In this document: one piece after another, positions 48,131-48,954 of the stretch | How positions within the stretch are numbered: position 1 is the stretch's first letter | How the letters are laid out: every line of letters begins with the position of its first letter | Assembly: GCF_900100485.1 (NCBI RefSeq) | Contig: NZ_FNDH01000019.1 | Location: 1-48,954 of the forward strand | DNA from: Nitrosomonas sp. Nm132 | GTDB taxonomy: Bacteria; Pseudomonadota; Gammaproteobacteria; Burkholderiales; Nitrosomonadaceae | DNA: 48,954 nt | Direction of reading: 5' to 3' | Program-made: the position numbers and the translations under genes | The notes under the pieces: model-generated | Database searches by the model: none | The model's input: the letters and a program-made list of their open reading frames with translations, nothing else | What the model was told of the DNA's origin: nothing

Positions 48131-48628
48131 ATGAAGGCAGCTGTTACAGTATCGTCACTGTTAGTTCTTATACTTCTGGCTGGGAGCGCTTATAGTAACG
48201 ACTCGCTTGAATTCAAGGCCAAACTTCTCGGAGACCAGGAGGTTCCACCTGTGGACTCCCGGGTTCGGGGAGTGGTGCAGTTCGAAGTTAATAAAGACCA
48301 TACAATGATAGATTACAAGCTTGAGGTTAAAACCCGTAAAAAAGAACCAGTGGGTTTACTTGGGGCTGCGGGTGCGCATATACATTGTGCGCCTGTTGGT
48401 GAGAATGGGCCAGCGGTGGCTTTTCTCGCGGGTGTTGTTAGCGGTGGATTCGAAGGCAAGGTTGAGATTAAAGCGACTCTCACGGATGCGAATATTGTCA
48501 ACACTAGTTGCGGTGCAACCATTCAGGAACTTGTCGAGGCAATGCGCGCCGGGAATACCTATGCAAATGTACACAGCGTCAAAAATCCCTCTGGCGAAGC
48601 GCGGGGACAGATAGAGCTGGACGATTGA
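48131..48628 (+). CDS. Exported CHRD-domain protein
   Basis: 165 residues. Signal peptide at about 1-22 (SLLVLILLAGSAYS), then a single CHRD domain covering the rest: KLLGDQEVPPVDSRVRGVVQFE, GAHIHCAPVGENGPAVAFL and NTYANVHSVKNPSGEARGQI. CHRD domains occur in chordin and in many bacterial secreted proteins of unknown function. Two Cys (HIHCAP, NTSCGA) could form a disulfide. AAAAGGAAA precedes the ATG. It stands alone near the window edge. Confidence 0.88.
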   Translation: MKAAVTVSSLLVLILLAGSAYSNDSLEFKAKLLGDQEVPPVDSRVRGVVQFEVNKDHTMIDYKLEVKTRKKEPVGLLGAAGAHIHCAPVGENGPAVAFLAGVVSGGFEGKVEIKATLTDANIVNTSCGATIQELVEAMRAGNTYANVHSVKNPSGEARGQIELDD

Positions 48629-48954
48629 TAACCCATCTGAAGTTTAAAAAGAGGCGGTAGACGCAAAGGCCATATTGGTTTGGCTATTTGCTGTGGTGAC
48701 CACCTTCTTTCATTGCAAAGTATAGCCTCCCCTCCCGGAGCCAGAACGAGACTGAGAAATCTTCGTCAGTGATGGCCAGCGACGTATCGATTGCAGGATG
48801 TTAATCGGGTCAGCTGGCTATCGTCAGCCGGCAGCGTTTACGTAGCAGTACCAGGAGGGCAGGGCAATCGCGCTTAAATTATCCCAATAACCCGGAGTAA
48901 ATACTCATTATCCCATCCTGCTTTTAAACGCTTGGTTTTGATGCCAACCTTGGA
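48629..48954. other. Right-edge region with a possible IS30-like trace
   Basis: 326 bases without an intact gene. On the minus strand about 27 codons near 48650-48735 read AILCNERRWSPQQIAK, recalling the WSPEQIA motif of IS30 transposases, with stops and frame breaks around. It is too short to be sure. The feature may continue past the window. Confidence 0.25.

Noticed and set aside
1..48954. CRISPR array or rRNA operon
   Set aside because: No regularly spaced repeats with unique spacers and no rRNA segments were seen anywhere in the window.

Overview
The window looks like a chromosomal segment of a betaproteobacterium, most likely an ammonia oxidiser close to Nitrosomonas. This is an inference from remembered gene order and protein style, not from a search. 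Supporting blocks are gpmA-envC-ctpA-moeB facing a rhodanese gene, grxC, secB, an SH3 gene and gpsA; then hupB, tRNA-Val, tRNA-Asp, ppiD and fabI; and a complete murein/division (dcw) cluster.

Region by region. Positions 1-5200 are an accessory zone. It holds an hsdM relic, a DCC-domain/alpha-beta hydrolase fusion whose nucleophile elbow carries Cys, a NERD-domain SF1 helicase, a VOC protein, a frameshifted vanadium-haloperoxidase relic and a 162-bp palindromic MITE. Positions 5250-8240 carry a Tat-exported PhoX-like protein and the fluoride pair crcB plus DUF190. An ABC half-transporter lies at 8424-10187. Positions 10228-14557 are a minus-strand operon (gpmA, envC, ctpA, moeB). Positions 14927-17648 are the divergent plus-strand cluster from the rhodanese gene to gpsA. 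Then come hupB, two tRNAs and ppiD, convergent with fabI, and a second, inverted copy of the MITE at 21282-21443. A family-5 substrate-binding lipoprotein and one permease follow without their usual partners, then a DNA glycosylase.

Positions 25824-43676 are the full dcw cluster: mraZ, rsmH, ftsL, ftsI, murE, murF, mraY, murD, ftsW, murG, murC, murB, ddl, ftsQ, ftsA, ftsZ. Many of its genes overlap at ATGA junctions. The cluster is preceded by a sigma70-like promoter and 10-bp-phased GTGGG boxes typical of MraZ autoregulation. It supplies lipid II synthesis from UDP-MurNAc to lipid II, D-Ala-D-Ala, septal transpeptidation and the Z-ring.

After ftsZ comes a second accessory zone: almost 1 kb of AT-rich non-coding DNA, an orphan two-helix membrane protein, an internally deleted IS66-family element with an intact 8-bp target duplication that lies inside an IS91-like remnant, an M2/M3-type metallopeptidase of different base composition, a CHRD-domain exported protein and a faint IS30-like trace at the right edge.

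I found no clearly new multi-gene system. The strongest non-routine signals are the paired 162-bp MITE copies (one lies in the loop of a terminator-like hairpin), the decayed haloperoxidase, the IS66-in-IS91 nest, two enzyme-family members with substituted catalytic residues (Cys for Ser in the hydrolase, Phe for Cys in the rhodanese), and the ABC importer locus that lacks an ATPase.
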